This document shows, one piece after another, positions 1 to 9,043 of a DNA stretch of 51,790 bases; position 1 is the first letter of the stretch, and each line of letters begins with the position of its first letter. Position numbers and translations under genes: made by a program. Source of the stretch: Planctomycetota bacterium (GTDB lineage Bacteria > Planctomycetota > Phycisphaerae > Sedimentisphaerales > Anaerobacaceae); NCBI GenBank assembly GCA_014384025.1, contig JACNGQ010000054.1:1-51790 (forward strand), in the 5' to 3' direction. The notes under the pieces are model-generated. The model saw nothing but the letters and a program-made list of their open reading frames with translations. It was not told the DNA's origin and made no database searches.

Positions 1-1
1 T

Positions 2-469
2 GGCCCGCTGGTAACCGACATCGCGCCCGGCTACGACCATATTACATCGGCAATCGGCGGGACCGCCGCTGCTTTTTACGGCGCATCGTTTTTATGCTAT
101 GTTACACCCAGGGAGCATCTGGGTCTGCCCGATGCTGATGATGTTCGAGCAGGCGTAGTTGCGGCAAAAATCGCGGCTCACGCCGGCGATGTTGCCCGCG
201 GCCTCAAAGGTGTCGCGGAGCGGGATAAAAGGCTGAGCATTGCGCGTACAAGTCTGGATTGGAAAACTCACTTAGCCGAATCACTCGACCCGCAAACGGC
301 CGAAAGAATGCACAACCAGGCATGTAAAGAAATGGGTGAAGAAGAATTACCATCCGCCGATTACTGCTCAATGTGCGGCAAGGCCTGGTGCAGCGTCAGA
401 ATAAATAAAGAAATCCACGATGGTATAAAGAAAATGATCAGAAAGCAAAACTGCGAAATCAGCCTTTAG
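2..469 (+). CDS. thiC: Phosphomethylpyrimidine synthase ThiC, C-terminal part (5' end outside window)
   Basis: ThiC is a radical-SAM enzyme that rearranges aminoimidazole ribotide into hydroxymethylpyrimidine phosphate in thiamine biosynthesis. The reading frame is open from base 2 and about 155 residues are visible. It opens with the conserved [14 protein letters not shown] segment, followed by [17 protein letters not shown]. The C-terminal iron-sulphur motif [14 protein letters not shown] (Cys-X2-Cys-X4-Cys) is intact, and the protein ends about 20 residues later at TAG 467-469, as is usual for the family. The start, any THI riboswitch and the upstream neighbour lie outside the window. No terminator is evident before phoB, 83 bases downstream. 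Confidence 0.95.
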   Translation, partial: GPLVTDIAPGYDHITSAIGGTAAAFYGASFLCYVTPREHLGLPDADDVRAGVVAAKIAAHAGDVARGLKGVAERDKRLSIARTSLDWKTHLAESLDPQTAERMHNQACKEMGEEELPSADYCSMCGKAWCSVRINKEIHDGIKKMIRKQNCEISL

Positions 470-552
470 CTGAATCCGACTATTCAAAATAATACTACCA
501 CATTGTCCCAGGCTAACATTGTTTTTGCGAAAGCGGTAATGAGAAACAAATA

Positions 553-1236
553 ATGAGCAAGGGTAAAATCTTAATAGTTGAAGATGATCGTGATATTGCG
601 GAGATGGTCGAGTATAACCTGAGAGAGGAAGGATATGACACTTTATCTGCGTTCAACGGCGAAGATGGTGTGAAACTGGCTAAAAAAGAAAGTCCCGACT
701 TGATAATTCTCGATATAATGCTGCCGATTATCGATGGCTTCGAGGTTTGCAGAATTCTCAAAAAAGAACAGATAACAGCCGATATTCCGGTAATCATCCT
801 CAGCGCAAAATCCCAGGAAACAGACAAAATAGTGGGACTTGAATTAGGCGCCGATGATTATATCACCAAACCTTTCAGTCCCAGAGAGTTGATCGCAAGA
901 ATCCGGGCGATTATGAGAAGGGGGCGGGCGTTGAGTTTCAGCAGTTGCATAGAAAGAGGCGATATCGTTATAGACAACACTAAACACAAGGTGATGGTAG
1001 GGCAGAAGGCTATTTCACTTACCTTTACCGAATTCAGGCTTTTGGAGTTTCTTGCGCGAAGGCCCGGGGTAGTGTTTTCAAGGGATCAAATTTTGGACGG
1101 TGTTATCGGTGACGATGCCATAGTCTGTGACAGAACGGTTGATGCACACGTAAAATCATTAAGGCGCAAATTAGGTAAAGCCAAGGATTATATCGAGACC
1201 AGCCGTGGTGCCGGCTACAGGTTCAGGGAAATATAG
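553..1236 (+). CDS. phoB: PhoB-type phosphate response regulator (OmpR/PhoB family)
   Basis: A 227-residue two-component regulator. The N-terminal receiver domain (about 1-120) has the acidic pair E10/D11/D12, the phospho-acceptor D54 in LIILDIMLP, the SAK switch region and the K of YITKPF. The C-terminal winged helix (about 130-227) ends with the typical TVDAHVKSLRRKLG and RGAGYRF motifs. The next gene, a PhoR-like kinase, starts on the base after the stop, and a Na/Pi transporter and PhoU follow, so the phosphate role comes from context as well as family. The ribosome site before ATG 553 is weak (GAG). Confidence 0.9.
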   Translation: MSKGKILIVEDDRDIAEMVEYNLREEGYDTLSAFNGEDGVKLAKKESPDLIILDIMLPIIDGFEVCRILKKEQITADIPVIILSAKSQETDKIVGLELGADDYITKPFSPRELIARIRAIMRRGRALSFSSCIERGDIVIDNTKHKVMVGQKAISLTFTEFRLLEFLARRPGVVFSRDQILDGVIGDDAIVCDRTVDAHVKSLRRKLGKAKDYIETSRGAGYRFREI

Positions 1237-2670
1237 ATGATGAACAAAATCATCTGGAAATTCTTTAGTGCATTCGTATTCCTGACTCTTATTGTGGTCT
1301 TCGTTTTGTATTTTTTTGTAAGCTTGAAGCTGCAGAACAGCTTTGAAAGAAAGATTACTGAGAAACTTCAGAGCAATGCCGTATTAGTCGGTGACGTATT
1401 GACCGGAGATCTGCTTGAGGGTAACAATGAAAACATACAGAGAAAAATTGACACACTGGCCGAAAAACTGGATTTAAGAATTACAGTCGTTGATATGCAG
1501 GGTAAGGTCCTGGGTGATTCTGATAAAGCTCCGTCTGTGATGGAGAGCCATAAAGACAGGTTCGAAATTATCGAGGCTGTCGAAAAAGGTTTTGGTCAAA
1601 GTATTCGTTTCAGTGACACCTTGAATTATAACATGAAGTATGTTGCTGTGCGTGTGGAGGATTCCGGAAATACATTGGGGGTAGTACGTTTTGCCTTGCC
1701 GCTTTCCGAGGTTCAGCTTCAGATACAACTCATTTATAGAGTAGTATTACTTGGTGCGATTGTAGCTGTCGTTATTGCTTTTACCGTCGCATATTTTTTG
1801 TCGCGTAGTATAACTTTTCCCATCAGCCGGATGCAGGAAGCGGCCCAGCGGATTGCCAAAGGGGATTTCAGCAGAAAAGTAAACATTAAAAGCAAAGACG
1901 AGCTTGGCGATCTGGCTAAATCATTGAATATAATGGCTGCTGAATTGCAGCAAAAAATGGATAACCTTAAGCGGATGGACAGAGTAAGGACGGACTTTGT
2001 TGCTAATGTTTCGCACGAGCTGAAGACGCCGCTTACTTTGATTAAGGGTTATATAGAGACTCTGGAAGACAGGGCGATAGACGATAAGGAAAAAGCCCGC
2101 AAATTCATTTCGATTATAAAGGAGCATGCCAGCAGGCTTGAGAATATCATAGAAGATTTGCTGAGCCTCAGTGAACTCGAATTGTCGAAGGACTGTTTAA
2201 ACAGAACAGAATTCGATATGAAGAAACTCATCGATGAGGTGGCACTGAGTTTCGGATATGCGATTGATACAAAACGGCACGAGTTTAATATAGATCAGCA
2301 GGGAGATGATTTCAGGATTAGAGCCGATAGAGACAAGATTGGGCAGGTTATTGTGAACTTGATAGACAATGCAATCAAGTACACAAACGAAGCCGGCCAA
2401 ATTAATATTTTACTTCATGAACAACAGAATGAGATTACCATAACTATCCGGGACAATGGAATCGGGATCCCAAAAGAAGACGTTGACAGGGTTTTTGAAC
2501 GGTTCTACCGTGTTGATAAGGCCCGTTCGCGCGAGCTTGGGGGGACTGGATTAGGTCTGGGGATAGCAAAACATATAGTCCTGGCCCATAATGGTGAAAT
2601 TAGTATTGAAAGCAGAATCAACAAGGGCACAAAGGTCCTTATACGACTTCCAAAAGGTTTGAAATCTTAA
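1237..2670 (+). CDS. phoR: PhoR-type sensor histidine kinase
   Basis: A 477-residue membrane histidine kinase, the probable partner of the PhoB-like regulator it directly abuts. Visible parts are an N-terminal membrane helix (about 7-29), an extracytoplasmic sensor segment, a second helix (about 165-187) and a HAMP linker. These are followed by the HisKA box with the phosphorylated His in NVSHELKTPLTLIKGY, and the ATPase boxes: N (NLIDNAIKYTN), G1 (DNGIGIP) and G2 (GGTGLGLGIAKHIV). AGGGAAATATAG before ATG 1237 can serve as ribosome site and overlaps the end of phoB, suggesting coupled translation. No PAS domain is obvious. Confidence 0.88.
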   Translation: MMNKIIWKFFSAFVFLTLIVVFVLYFFVSLKLQNSFERKITEKLQSNAVLVGDVLTGDLLEGNNENIQRKIDTLAEKLDLRITVVDMQGKVLGDSDKAPSVMESHKDRFEIIEAVEKGFGQSIRFSDTLNYNMKYVAVRVEDSGNTLGVVRFALPLSEVQLQIQLIYRVVLLGAIVAVVIAFTVAYFLSRSITFPISRMQEAAQRIAKGDFSRKVNIKSKDELGDLAKSLNIMAAELQQKMDNLKRMDRVRTDFVANVSHELKTPLTLIKGYIETLEDRAIDDKEKARKFISIIKEHASRLENIIEDLLSLSELELSKDCLNRTEFDMKKLIDEVALSFGYAIDTKRHEFNIDQQGDDFRIRADRDKIGQVIVNLIDNAIKYTNEAGQINILLHEQQNEITITIRDNGIGIPKEDVDRVFERFYRVDKARSRELGGTGLGLGIAKHIVLAHNGEISIESRINKGTKVLIRLPKGLKS

Positions 2671-2681
2671 CTTTTTTTATT

Positions 2682-2735
2682 TTCATCAATTTTTCACATA
2701 TCCTTCATATTCCCTTCACATTGAAAGCGTATATT
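2682..2735 (+). promoter_or_regulatory. Probable Pho box and promoter of the Na/Pi cotransporter
   Basis: Four related heptamers lie at exact 11-bp intervals: TTCATCA (2682), TTCACAT (2693), TTCATAT (2704) and TTCACAT (2715). They are followed 8 bp later by a -10-like TATATT (2730-2735). PhoB binds 11-bp direct repeats that replace the -35 element, and this layout fits. It lies between phoR and the transporter, so the transporter and phoU can probably be induced separately from phoBR. Confidence 0.7.
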
Positions 2736-2765
2736 TCCCTGAGAATATGAATATAGGGATACATT

Positions 2766-3887
2766 ATGAAGAATAATATAGTTAAGACGTTCTTGAAAAT
2801 ATTGTCTGTGGGCATATTGCTATACCTGTTCCTTGTGAGTATCAGTCTGATGGGTGCCGCATTCAAGGGATTCGGCAAGGGCTTTGCAGAAAATTTAATC
2901 AGGACGACTTCAAATCCTTTTATCGGATTGTTTATTGGAATATTGGCGACGAGCATAGTCCAAAGCTCGTCAACAACGACATCGGTTGTTGTAGGCATAG
3001 TAGGTGCAGGCGGGATTACCGTAGGTAATGCGATACCGATAATTATGGGGGCCAATATAGGGACTACGGTGACAAACACGCTCGTGTCTTTGGGGCACGT
3101 CAACCGGCGGGATGAGTTCAGGCGGGCAATTAGCGCTGCGACCGTACATGACTTCTTTAACTTAATATGTGTGGCTATTATGTTTCCGCTGGAGCTGGCG
3201 ACGGGTTTCCTCGAGAAACTCGCGACTTTGATGAGCGTCTGGTTCGTAGGCGCTGGAGGATTCAAATTTGTCAGTCCGGTTAAGCTGGTCACCAAGCCTG
3301 CGGTGCACTTCATTGAGAAAATGCTGGCTCTATTGAGCGACTCGGCACTTGTAAGCTATATATGCATGCTGATTTTGTCGATGCTTTTGTTGTTTTTTGC
3401 TCTTTACTTTATCGTCAAGGTTATGAAGTCGCTGGTAATAAACAGGGCGGAGATAGTTTTGGATAACGTAATAAGTAAAAGCAGCTTGTTAGGGCTTTTC
3501 GCGGGATTGTTTTTTACCATTATTGTACAGAGCAGCTCGATTACAACATCGTTGCTGATACCTCTGGTTGCAGCGGGAATTCTTACGGTCGAGGCGGCAT
3601 TTCCAATTACTATCGGAGCTAATATTGGAACCACAACTACGGCTATTCTGGCATCGTTTGCCACAGGAAACATTTCAGCTATTATAATCGCATTTGCCCA
3701 TTTTCTTTTTAATCTGACGGGTACTTTATTTATTTACCCGATAAAGTTCTTTAGAATTATACCTATAAACCTTGCAAAGGCTTTCGGAGATTTGGCCGCC
3801 GAAAAGAGAAGGTACGCTTTTTTTTACGTATTAGGCGTGTTCTTCGTTATACCGGCACTGCTAATCCTTATCTCTAAACTTATTTAA
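2766..3887 (+). CDS. Na+/phosphate cotransporter, NptA/NaPi-II family
   Basis: A 373-residue inner-membrane protein that would import phosphate using the sodium gradient. The family's inverted duplication is clear: QSSSTTTSVVVGIVGAGG starting near residue 66 and QSSSITTSLLIPLVAAG near 255, each followed by a PIxxGANIGTT segment. Eight or more hydrophobic helices are visible. The ribosome site AGGGA sits 6 bases before ATG 2766. It is followed by a PhoU-like gene 16 bases downstream. Larger family members carry a fused PhoU domain; here PhoU is a separate gene. No PstSCAB system is in the window. Confidence 0.9.
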   Translation: MKNNIVKTFLKILSVGILLYLFLVSISLMGAAFKGFGKGFAENLIRTTSNPFIGLFIGILATSIVQSSSTTTSVVVGIVGAGGITVGNAIPIIMGANIGTTVTNTLVSLGHVNRRDEFRRAISAATVHDFFNLICVAIMFPLELATGFLEKLATLMSVWFVGAGGFKFVSPVKLVTKPAVHFIEKMLALLSDSALVSYICMLILSMLLLFFALYFIVKVMKSLVINRAEIVLDNVISKSSLLGLFAGLFFTIIVQSSSITTSLLIPLVAAGILTVEAAFPITIGANIGTTTTAILASFATGNISAIIIAFAHFLFNLTGTLFIYPIKFFRIIPINLAKAFGDLAAEKRRYAFFYVLGVFFVIPALLILISKLI

Positions 3888-3903
3888 ATTAGGAGAAATA
3901 CAA

Positions 3904-4578
3904 ATGTTCAGAAATCTATTAAGTTTCTGGAAGGGCAAAGACTTTTTGGCTCAAGTCTTTGAAGAGTTCAAGAGTATGCTGGACGACACCGAAATAATGT
4001 TCAGAGCAGCTTGTGGACGGCTTTTGGACAATGTTGAAGAGCCCGGCCTGAAACAGAAAATTTACGATATAGACAAGAAGGTGAACAACCTGCAAAAAGA
4101 TATTCGTAAGAGGATTGTGGAGCACCTTACATTGCAGCCGACGGTTGATGTTGCGGCCTGTTTGGTATTAATGAGCGTAGTAAAGGATGCCGAGAGATTG
4201 GGTGATTATTGTAAAAATCTTTATGAGGTGACGGAGCTTTTGGCAAAACCTATTAATCGTGAATTATTTACTCGTTACTTTGACGGTATCGAAAAGGATA
4301 TCCTGGCAATGTTTGAGCTGACTAAAGAGGCTTTCATCGAGGCCGATGAAGAGAAGGCCAGACTGACCTGGGATTATAAAACACGGTTGACGAAAGACTG
4401 CAACAGAATCGTTGCGGAATTAGCTCAATGCGATCTTTCAGTCAATGAGGCTGTTTGCCTGGTGCTGGTTGCTCGATATTTTAAGCGGCTCGTGGCTCAT
4501 TTGGTAAATATTTCCACATCCGTAATTTTACCGCTGAGTGACCTTGACTACTTTGATGAAAAGAGGCGGATAGAGTAA
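3904..4578 (+). CDS. phoU: PhoU-like phosphate regulator
   Basis: A 224-residue, largely helical cytoplasmic protein with the PhoU look: long amphipathic helices, acidic metal-binding patches such as SVVKDAERLGDYCKN (about residues 92-106), and a second similar repeat in the C-terminal half. PhoU proteins restrain phosphate uptake and damp PhoR signalling when phosphate is ample. It has a strong ribosome site (AGGAGAAATACAA before ATG 3904) and lies 16 bases after the transporter, so the two are almost certainly cotranscribed. It is convergent with the LPS-permease genes. Confidence 0.85.
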   Translation: MFRNLLSFWKGKDFLAQVFEEFKSMLDDTEIMFRAACGRLLDNVEEPGLKQKIYDIDKKVNNLQKDIRKRIVEHLTLQPTVDVAACLVLMSVVKDAERLGDYCKNLYEVTELLAKPINRELFTRYFDGIEKDILAMFELTKEAFIEADEEKARLTWDYKTRLTKDCNRIVAELAQCDLSVNEAVCLVLVARYFKRLVAHLVNISTSVILPLSDLDYFDEKRRIE

Positions 4579-4658
4579 ATGTTTCAAAATTAGGATTAGG
4601 ATTTGGCTTGTAAATGTAAAACCTGTTTTCCGTGTGTCAAAAAGCGGGCCAGATGAGA

Positions 4659-5765
4659 TTATGTCTTCATTGAATCCAATTCAATAAGCGCTATCGGAAA
4701 AAAGATGAATATCGGCAGCCACGCATAAAATCCAATTTGATAAAAGTTGCTGATATTAGCCTCCGGAGCAAGCATTTTACAGATAAAGGTTACGATAAAA
4801 CACCCACCAACCATAGCAAAGCTAATCGTAACCGCCGACTTCATCGCCTTCGGGTCACGACAAACCAAAATCGGCAGGCATACCATAAGCATTACCAGGT
4901 TGATAATCGGTTCGGTTACACGAAAGTGTTTCTGGCTGTAAAGCTCACGCGCATCCTTGATTTTTCCCTGTTCGGCCTGTTTTACAAGGGCGGATAACTG
5001 TTTCCAGCTCAGCAATGTTTTGTGTTCGGATTTGAGCATGATAGGAATAACATTGGGAGTAATGTCGCTGGCATAAAAAGCTATCGGCTGAACACCTTTT
5101 AGGGAGCCTATTTCGAAAAATCGCCCGTTAATTAAATCCCACCCTTTGGCTTTACTATTGTAAACCGCTTTTTCGGCATCTATCCGGCCGGTTGCTTCCC
5201 ATATGTACGAATCAGCTTCCTTACGTCTTGTGACGATGGTGGGTGTGAATAGTGTTGACGTTCCCACATCAAATCTTCCAGAGCAGATTAATGAGCCGTT
5301 CCCATCGTTGATAAACTTGATAGTATAGATTTCCTGACCGGGAATATCATCGTGGCTGCGTACGAGCTGATCTGCAAGTGATGGTATTACAAATTCCTGG
5401 TCAATTACCAGCACGCCGGTCAGCAGCAATGCGAGAATAACTATCGGCGCAATAACCCGCTTCAAGCTAACGCCGGATGCCATCACGGCTACCAGCTCAT
5501 TGGAATGTACCATCTTGCTGAATGAAAAGGAGGCTGCGACAACGGTTATCATTCCGGCGAATTCACGAAAGTAAAGTGTGCAGTTCACGGCGTAAAATAC
5601 CACTATGTATTTCATGACGGCCATAGTGCTAAGGTTGGAGTGCTCGGTAAATTCATCGAGATTTACGAACAAATCAATAATCATTCGCAAACCTATCAGA
5701 ACGCAAAAGGCAATTGCATAGCCAATCAGAAAATTCTTTGCAACATATCTGTCCAGTATCTTCAT
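4659..5765 (-). CDS. lptG: LptF/LptG family LPS-export permease (LptG-like)
   Basis: A 368-residue inner-membrane permease of the YjgP/YjgQ family, part of the Lpt ABC transporter that extracts lipopolysaccharide and passes it to the periplasmic bridge. The layout is typical: helices near 13-33 and 55-115, a large periplasmic beta domain (about 135-270), and three helices at the C-terminus. The start MKILDRYVAKNF is characteristic. It lies 37 bases downstream of a second, longer family member, and LptF and LptG normally work as a pair. Assigning which one is G is by length and order only. Confidence 0.85.
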   Translation of the reverse strand: MKILDRYVAKNFLIGYAIAFCVLIGLRMIIDLFVNLDEFTEHSNLSTMAVMKYIVVFYAVNCTLYFREFAGMITVVAASFSFSKMVHSNELVAVMASGVSLKRVIAPIVILALLLTGVLVIDQEFVIPSLADQLVRSHDDIPGQEIYTIKFINDGNGSLICSGRFDVGTSTLFTPTIVTRRKEADSYIWEATGRIDAEKAVYNSKAKGWDLINGRFFEIGSLKGVQPIAFYASDITPNVIPIMLKSEHKTLLSWKQLSALVKQAEQGKIKDARELYSQKHFRVTEPIINLVMLMVCLPILVCRDPKAMKSAVTISFAMVGGCFIVTFICKMLAPEANISNFYQIGFYAWLPIFIFFPIALIELDSMKT

Positions 5766-5802
5766 TTTTTATATTCTATGAAAATCGAATATTGAGCAAT
5801 CT

Positions 5803-7404
5803 TTAGTTTTTCAATAGCCAGCCGTATATCACAACAGCCAACAAAGACAAAAATGCCAATCCACCCCACATCAAGGTTATTCCTGAAAGATTTTGTGAGC
5901 CGAGGTTTGTGGTAATATGCTTGCCGCTCATTATGCAGACTATCAGTACTGCGGCGGGTAAACAACTTGCGCCAAAAGCGCTGAGCAGATGTCCGCCTTT
6001 CTTTATTATGCCCAGGCCGATACCAATCATTATCATTGATACACAGCCTATTCCGAACACCAGTCGTGAATGTGTTTCGGCCTTTATCTGCACAAAGGTC
6101 TTTTGGATTGTTCTTCGAAGTTCGTTTTGCAATTTTGACAGTTCCAGGCTTTGTTTCATTCCTGAGAATGGAGTAGCAAGCATTTCGGCTTGTAATGATA
6201 ATGATTCGCCGTTTTCAGTTCTGAATTTATTTGCTATGGCCTCTACGGCCTGGGGCAGTATCAAACCGCGTATGATATCACGCCCCCTTATTGTCCCTGA
6301 GCCTTCTTCTCTTGCGTTATAGATGTCCATCGTCAAAGTCGGTGCCAGCTTATCTCCCTCGATATGCAGCGAAGCCCTTTCGCATCTTAAAGTGCGCAAA
6401 GCTCGTTTACTGTCCGTATCATATTCAATGATCTTAACATTGCCGGACAACTCAACTTCTTCTTCGTCTTTTGCATTGCATTGACCGGCGGTAAATCTGA
6501 CAGATTTTGTGCTGCAGAGCAGTTCATAGAAGTTGTTGGTATTATTGGCTATTCTGGTATTAATGTCCCTTGCTAACAGCTCTGTAGTCAGTTGTGCAAA
6601 AGTATCGCGTGCCAATTTACCAATCGGATTAAACTGCATCAGGTCTGCCTGGATTCTTTTCATTTCATCGATTTTTTTGAACTTAATATCATCACCCAAC
6701 AGCGAGCCAAACTCCTTTGTTATTGTCAGCGACTTGGCCCCTCCCTCGTCCACGTCGCCCATCTGGTGAGCCATGAATGCGCTTATTTGCACTTCATTGA
6801 ATATGTCACGCGACCTGAAATTGACTTTTGCACCTTGAGAGGTGATAATCGTTCCAATCCCGTAATCTTTTAATTCGACGCAAACCACACCTAAAAGTGT
6901 ATCGTGCTGCAGGTCGGCCTGGTCGGCGTAAATCAGGTACCCGCTGTCCGGCAGTGTGTAAAATCTGTTCCGCTGGATATTGCGGAAAAGTATTTGTTTC
7001 GCATTGTTCTTGAGGGAATTTTCAGCTAAGTGCACGAAGGCCGGCATTACATGAAAGCTTAAAAGCAGATTTGCAACCGCTACCATAACCGCTAAAGCCA
7101 GACCCGGATAAACCATCGTCTGCAGGCTTATACCGCTTGCTCTGCAGGCGTCAAGCTCATTATCGCCGGCAAATCGTCCATAAACCAGGGCACCGGCGAA
7201 TAACGCCGCCATCGGAAGAACAAACGTCAGAGTTATCGGCAGGAAATAACCTATCAGGTGGATTACCTGTCGAGGTCCTACGCCATATTCCTGGACCGGC
7301 CTAAGGATAATACCTAAGCTCAGGATTAATGTCAGCGCAACTGCCGATAACACAAAAACTCTGAAAAGCTCTCTAAATAAGTATCTGTGTAATGTAAAGA
7401 CCAT
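5803..7404 (-). CDS. lptF: LptF/LptG family LPS-export permease with enlarged periplasmic domain
   Basis: A 533-residue LptF/G permease, about 170 residues longer than usual. The N-terminus (MVFTLHRYLFRELFRVF) and the motif AGDNELDACRASGISL (about 80-95) are typical, as are the C-terminal helices. The extra length lies in the periplasmic part, about 230-420. It includes a stretch around VELSGNVKIIEYDTDSKRAL that resembles the beta-strand repeats of LptC/LptA (OstA) proteins; this is an inference from pattern. A possible promoter is TTGCAA (7481-7486), 16 bp, TAGTAT (7459-7464). The ribosome site before ATG 7404 is weak. Confidence 0.82.
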   Translation of the reverse strand: MVFTLHRYLFRELFRVFVLSAVALTLILSLGIILRPVQEYGVGPRQVIHLIGYFLPITLTFVLPMAALFAGALVYGRFAGDNELDACRASGISLQTMVYPGLALAVMVAVANLLLSFHVMPAFVHLAENSLKNNAKQILFRNIQRNRFYTLPDSGYLIYADQADLQHDTLLGVVCVELKDYGIGTIITSQGAKVNFRSRDIFNEVQISAFMAHQMGDVDEGGAKSLTITKEFGSLLGDDIKFKKIDEMKRIQADLMQFNPIGKLARDTFAQLTTELLARDINTRIANNTNNFYELLCSTKSVRFTAGQCNAKDEEEVELSGNVKIIEYDTDSKRALRTLRCERASLHIEGDKLAPTLTMDIYNAREEGSGTIRGRDIIRGLILPQAVEAIANKFRTENGESLSLQAEMLATPFSGMKQSLELSKLQNELRRTIQKTFVQIKAETHSRLVFGIGCVSMIMIGIGLGIIKKGGHLLSAFGASCLPAAVLIVCIMSGKHITTNLGSQNLSGITLMWGGLAFLSLLAVVIYGWLLKN

Positions 7405-7626
7405 TTTTAAGTATTTACTCGTGCCTTCTCTCTTCGGCTGTTAGTTATTATTTGCTAAATACTATTAACCAAACAGAGTTTTGCAACAAAAATCTCTATA
7501 AGTTGTTTATGCAGTAATTATTGAATGAAATATATATCTCAAGGGAGACTTCACAATGGCAGGAATTTTTGTCGGGAATCGGCGCAGGTTTTTCAATTTT
7601 TGCTTTAATTAATAAATGGACAGTCT

Positions 7627-8574
7627 TCAGATAGATTTTAAGTTTTCAGTTTCGGAGCTGAAAACGTCAAACTCCGGGCCGAATTGTTTCAGGTATAGCA
7701 GGGAATAGCTCCGTGTGAAAACATGTATCGGCAACAGTATGACAGTGCCGATGTAGGGTATTAGCAACAGAAAGCTTACACAGCAGAGGCAGCATCCTAT
7801 ACAAAAGCCCATAGTTTTAATTGCGCCTATCGCTATTCCTATGACTATTTGAAAAAGAATATAAAGTAGAAAGTGGCCTTTGTTTACTGAGAGGATTGTA
7901 AGGAACTCCCGCCAGCCGGCGGTGCAGCTTGTTGTACGTAAAAACATAATTGGGACAACAAAGTCCATTGTGAATTTACTGATTAAGCCGAAAATGATTG
8001 CTCCAACAAGAATAATAAGACCGATTATTATTAATCCAAACACACCGATTGCAATTGCCCCGTCGCCGGCTATCATCATTACAATACAACCAACGGCTAA
8101 AAGAATAGGCAATCCGACAGCAACAAAACCTATTAAGCCTAATACTATTCTGAATAAAAATAAGCTGTTGGCGTGTTGCCGGAATTTTGTCCAGGGAGTT
8201 GAGACCTCTGCTTTGTTTTGAGCGACACAGTGGAGGAACATAAAACGGCCTCGGCTGCTTAACCACGTTAAAAACAGCCAGACAACTATGCCGAAAACCA
8301 CAACCACAACTGCTACAGGAATAATCCAGTGCAGATTCTCCAAAACAAAATGTTTTGCCTGACCTAAGCCTTCATGGACATCGTAAGATCCTCGTCCTCC
8401 TCTTCCACCGCCGCCGCCCCCACCACCACCGCTGCAAAGGTTTGCCAGCCAGGCGCAGAAGCCGATGATGAACCATTTGCCTAAGTCGAAAGGCCTGAAA
8501 AGGATTGTCTTTACCTTCTCGAAAGCCTGACCGATAGGGTCGATTACGCTAACGTGTATTTCATCTGCGTTCAT
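7627..8574 (-). CDS. Multi-pass membrane protein with polyglycine linker, function unknown
   Basis: A 315-residue protein with about six hydrophobic segments. After an N-terminal cytoplasmic part (VIDPIGQAFEKVKTILFRPF) and a first helix, there is a low-complexity run of nine glycines followed by RGGRGS (about residues 47-62). Several Gly/Ile/Val-rich helices then follow. The start is ATG 8574, because a good AGGAGA ribosome site (8584-8589) lies 9 bases upstream; an in-frame TTG at 8595 would put that site inside the gene. The next upstream gene also encodes a small membrane protein. Similar proteins occur in planctomycetes without assigned function, so none is given here. Confidence 0.75.
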   Translation of the reverse strand: MNADEIHVSVIDPIGQAFEKVKTILFRPFDLGKWFIIGFCAWLANLCSGGGGGGGGGRGGRGSYDVHEGLGQAKHFVLENLHWIIPVAVVVVVFGIVVWLFLTWLSSRGRFMFLHCVAQNKAEVSTPWTKFRQHANSLFLFRIVLGLIGFVAVGLPILLAVGCIVMMIAGDGAIAIGVFGLIIIGLIILVGAIIFGLISKFTMDFVVPIMFLRTTSCTAGWREFLTILSVNKGHFLLYILFQIVIGIAIGAIKTMGFCIGCCLCCVSFLLLIPYIGTVILLPIHVFTRSYSLLYLKQFGPEFDVFSSETENLKSI

Positions 8575-8708
8575 ATAACAAGTTCTCCTGGACAAATATA
8601 TCGGTTTATTAAGAGCACTGCTATAAATAATACGCTTGTAGAGAGTCTAATCTTCATTTTTTATCGTTTTTTTCAGGTGATATATCGTTATTTACCGGAA
8701 TATAAGAC

Positions 8709-8984
8709 TTACGCTCCCGGTTTTTCCTGCTGTTGTTTCAGTAATCGCAGTTCTTTTTGAATCGGCCAGTCGCCGAAGGCCAGTACAAAGGGCATGATTA
8801 TATTTGCTATTGGTACGAGCATCAGCAGTCCGAGCGCCCAGCAGTAGCCGGCCTTGGAAAATATCTTGCAGAAGATCAATATTTTTATGATGAGCACTAT
8901 CAGGCCCATTAGAATTCCGAATGCGATGAGTATTGCAGTAAACATGGGCGGAAAATGCTCGAAATGAGGACCAAGTTCCATCAT
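8709..8984 (-). CDS. Small two-helix membrane protein, function unknown
   Basis: A protein of about 91 residues (90 if the second of two adjacent ATGs is used). Two long hydrophobic helices are visible, IAFGILMGLIVLIIKILIF and WALGLLMLVPIANIIMPFVL. They are followed by the motif FGDWPIQKELRLLKQQ and a short charged tail. The ribosome site AGGAGA (8989-8994) is 4 or 7 bases from the two ATGs, which rules out an upstream in-frame TTG. It is 134 bases upstream of the polyglycine membrane protein, probably in one transcript. No family is recognised with confidence. Confidence 0.65.
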   Translation of the reverse strand: MMELGPHFEHFPPMFTAILIAFGILMGLIVLIIKILIFCKIFSKAGYCWALGLLMLVPIANIIMPFVLAFGDWPIQKELRLLKQQQEKPGA

Positions 8985-9043
8985 TTTTTCTCCTTTCAAT
9001 TGACTTTAGGAAATTACCTTTACAGCGAACATTGATGATATTG

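Noticed and set aside
2705-3313. Long minus-strand frame of 202 codons
   Set aside because: It is the reverse shadow of the Na/Pi cotransporter.
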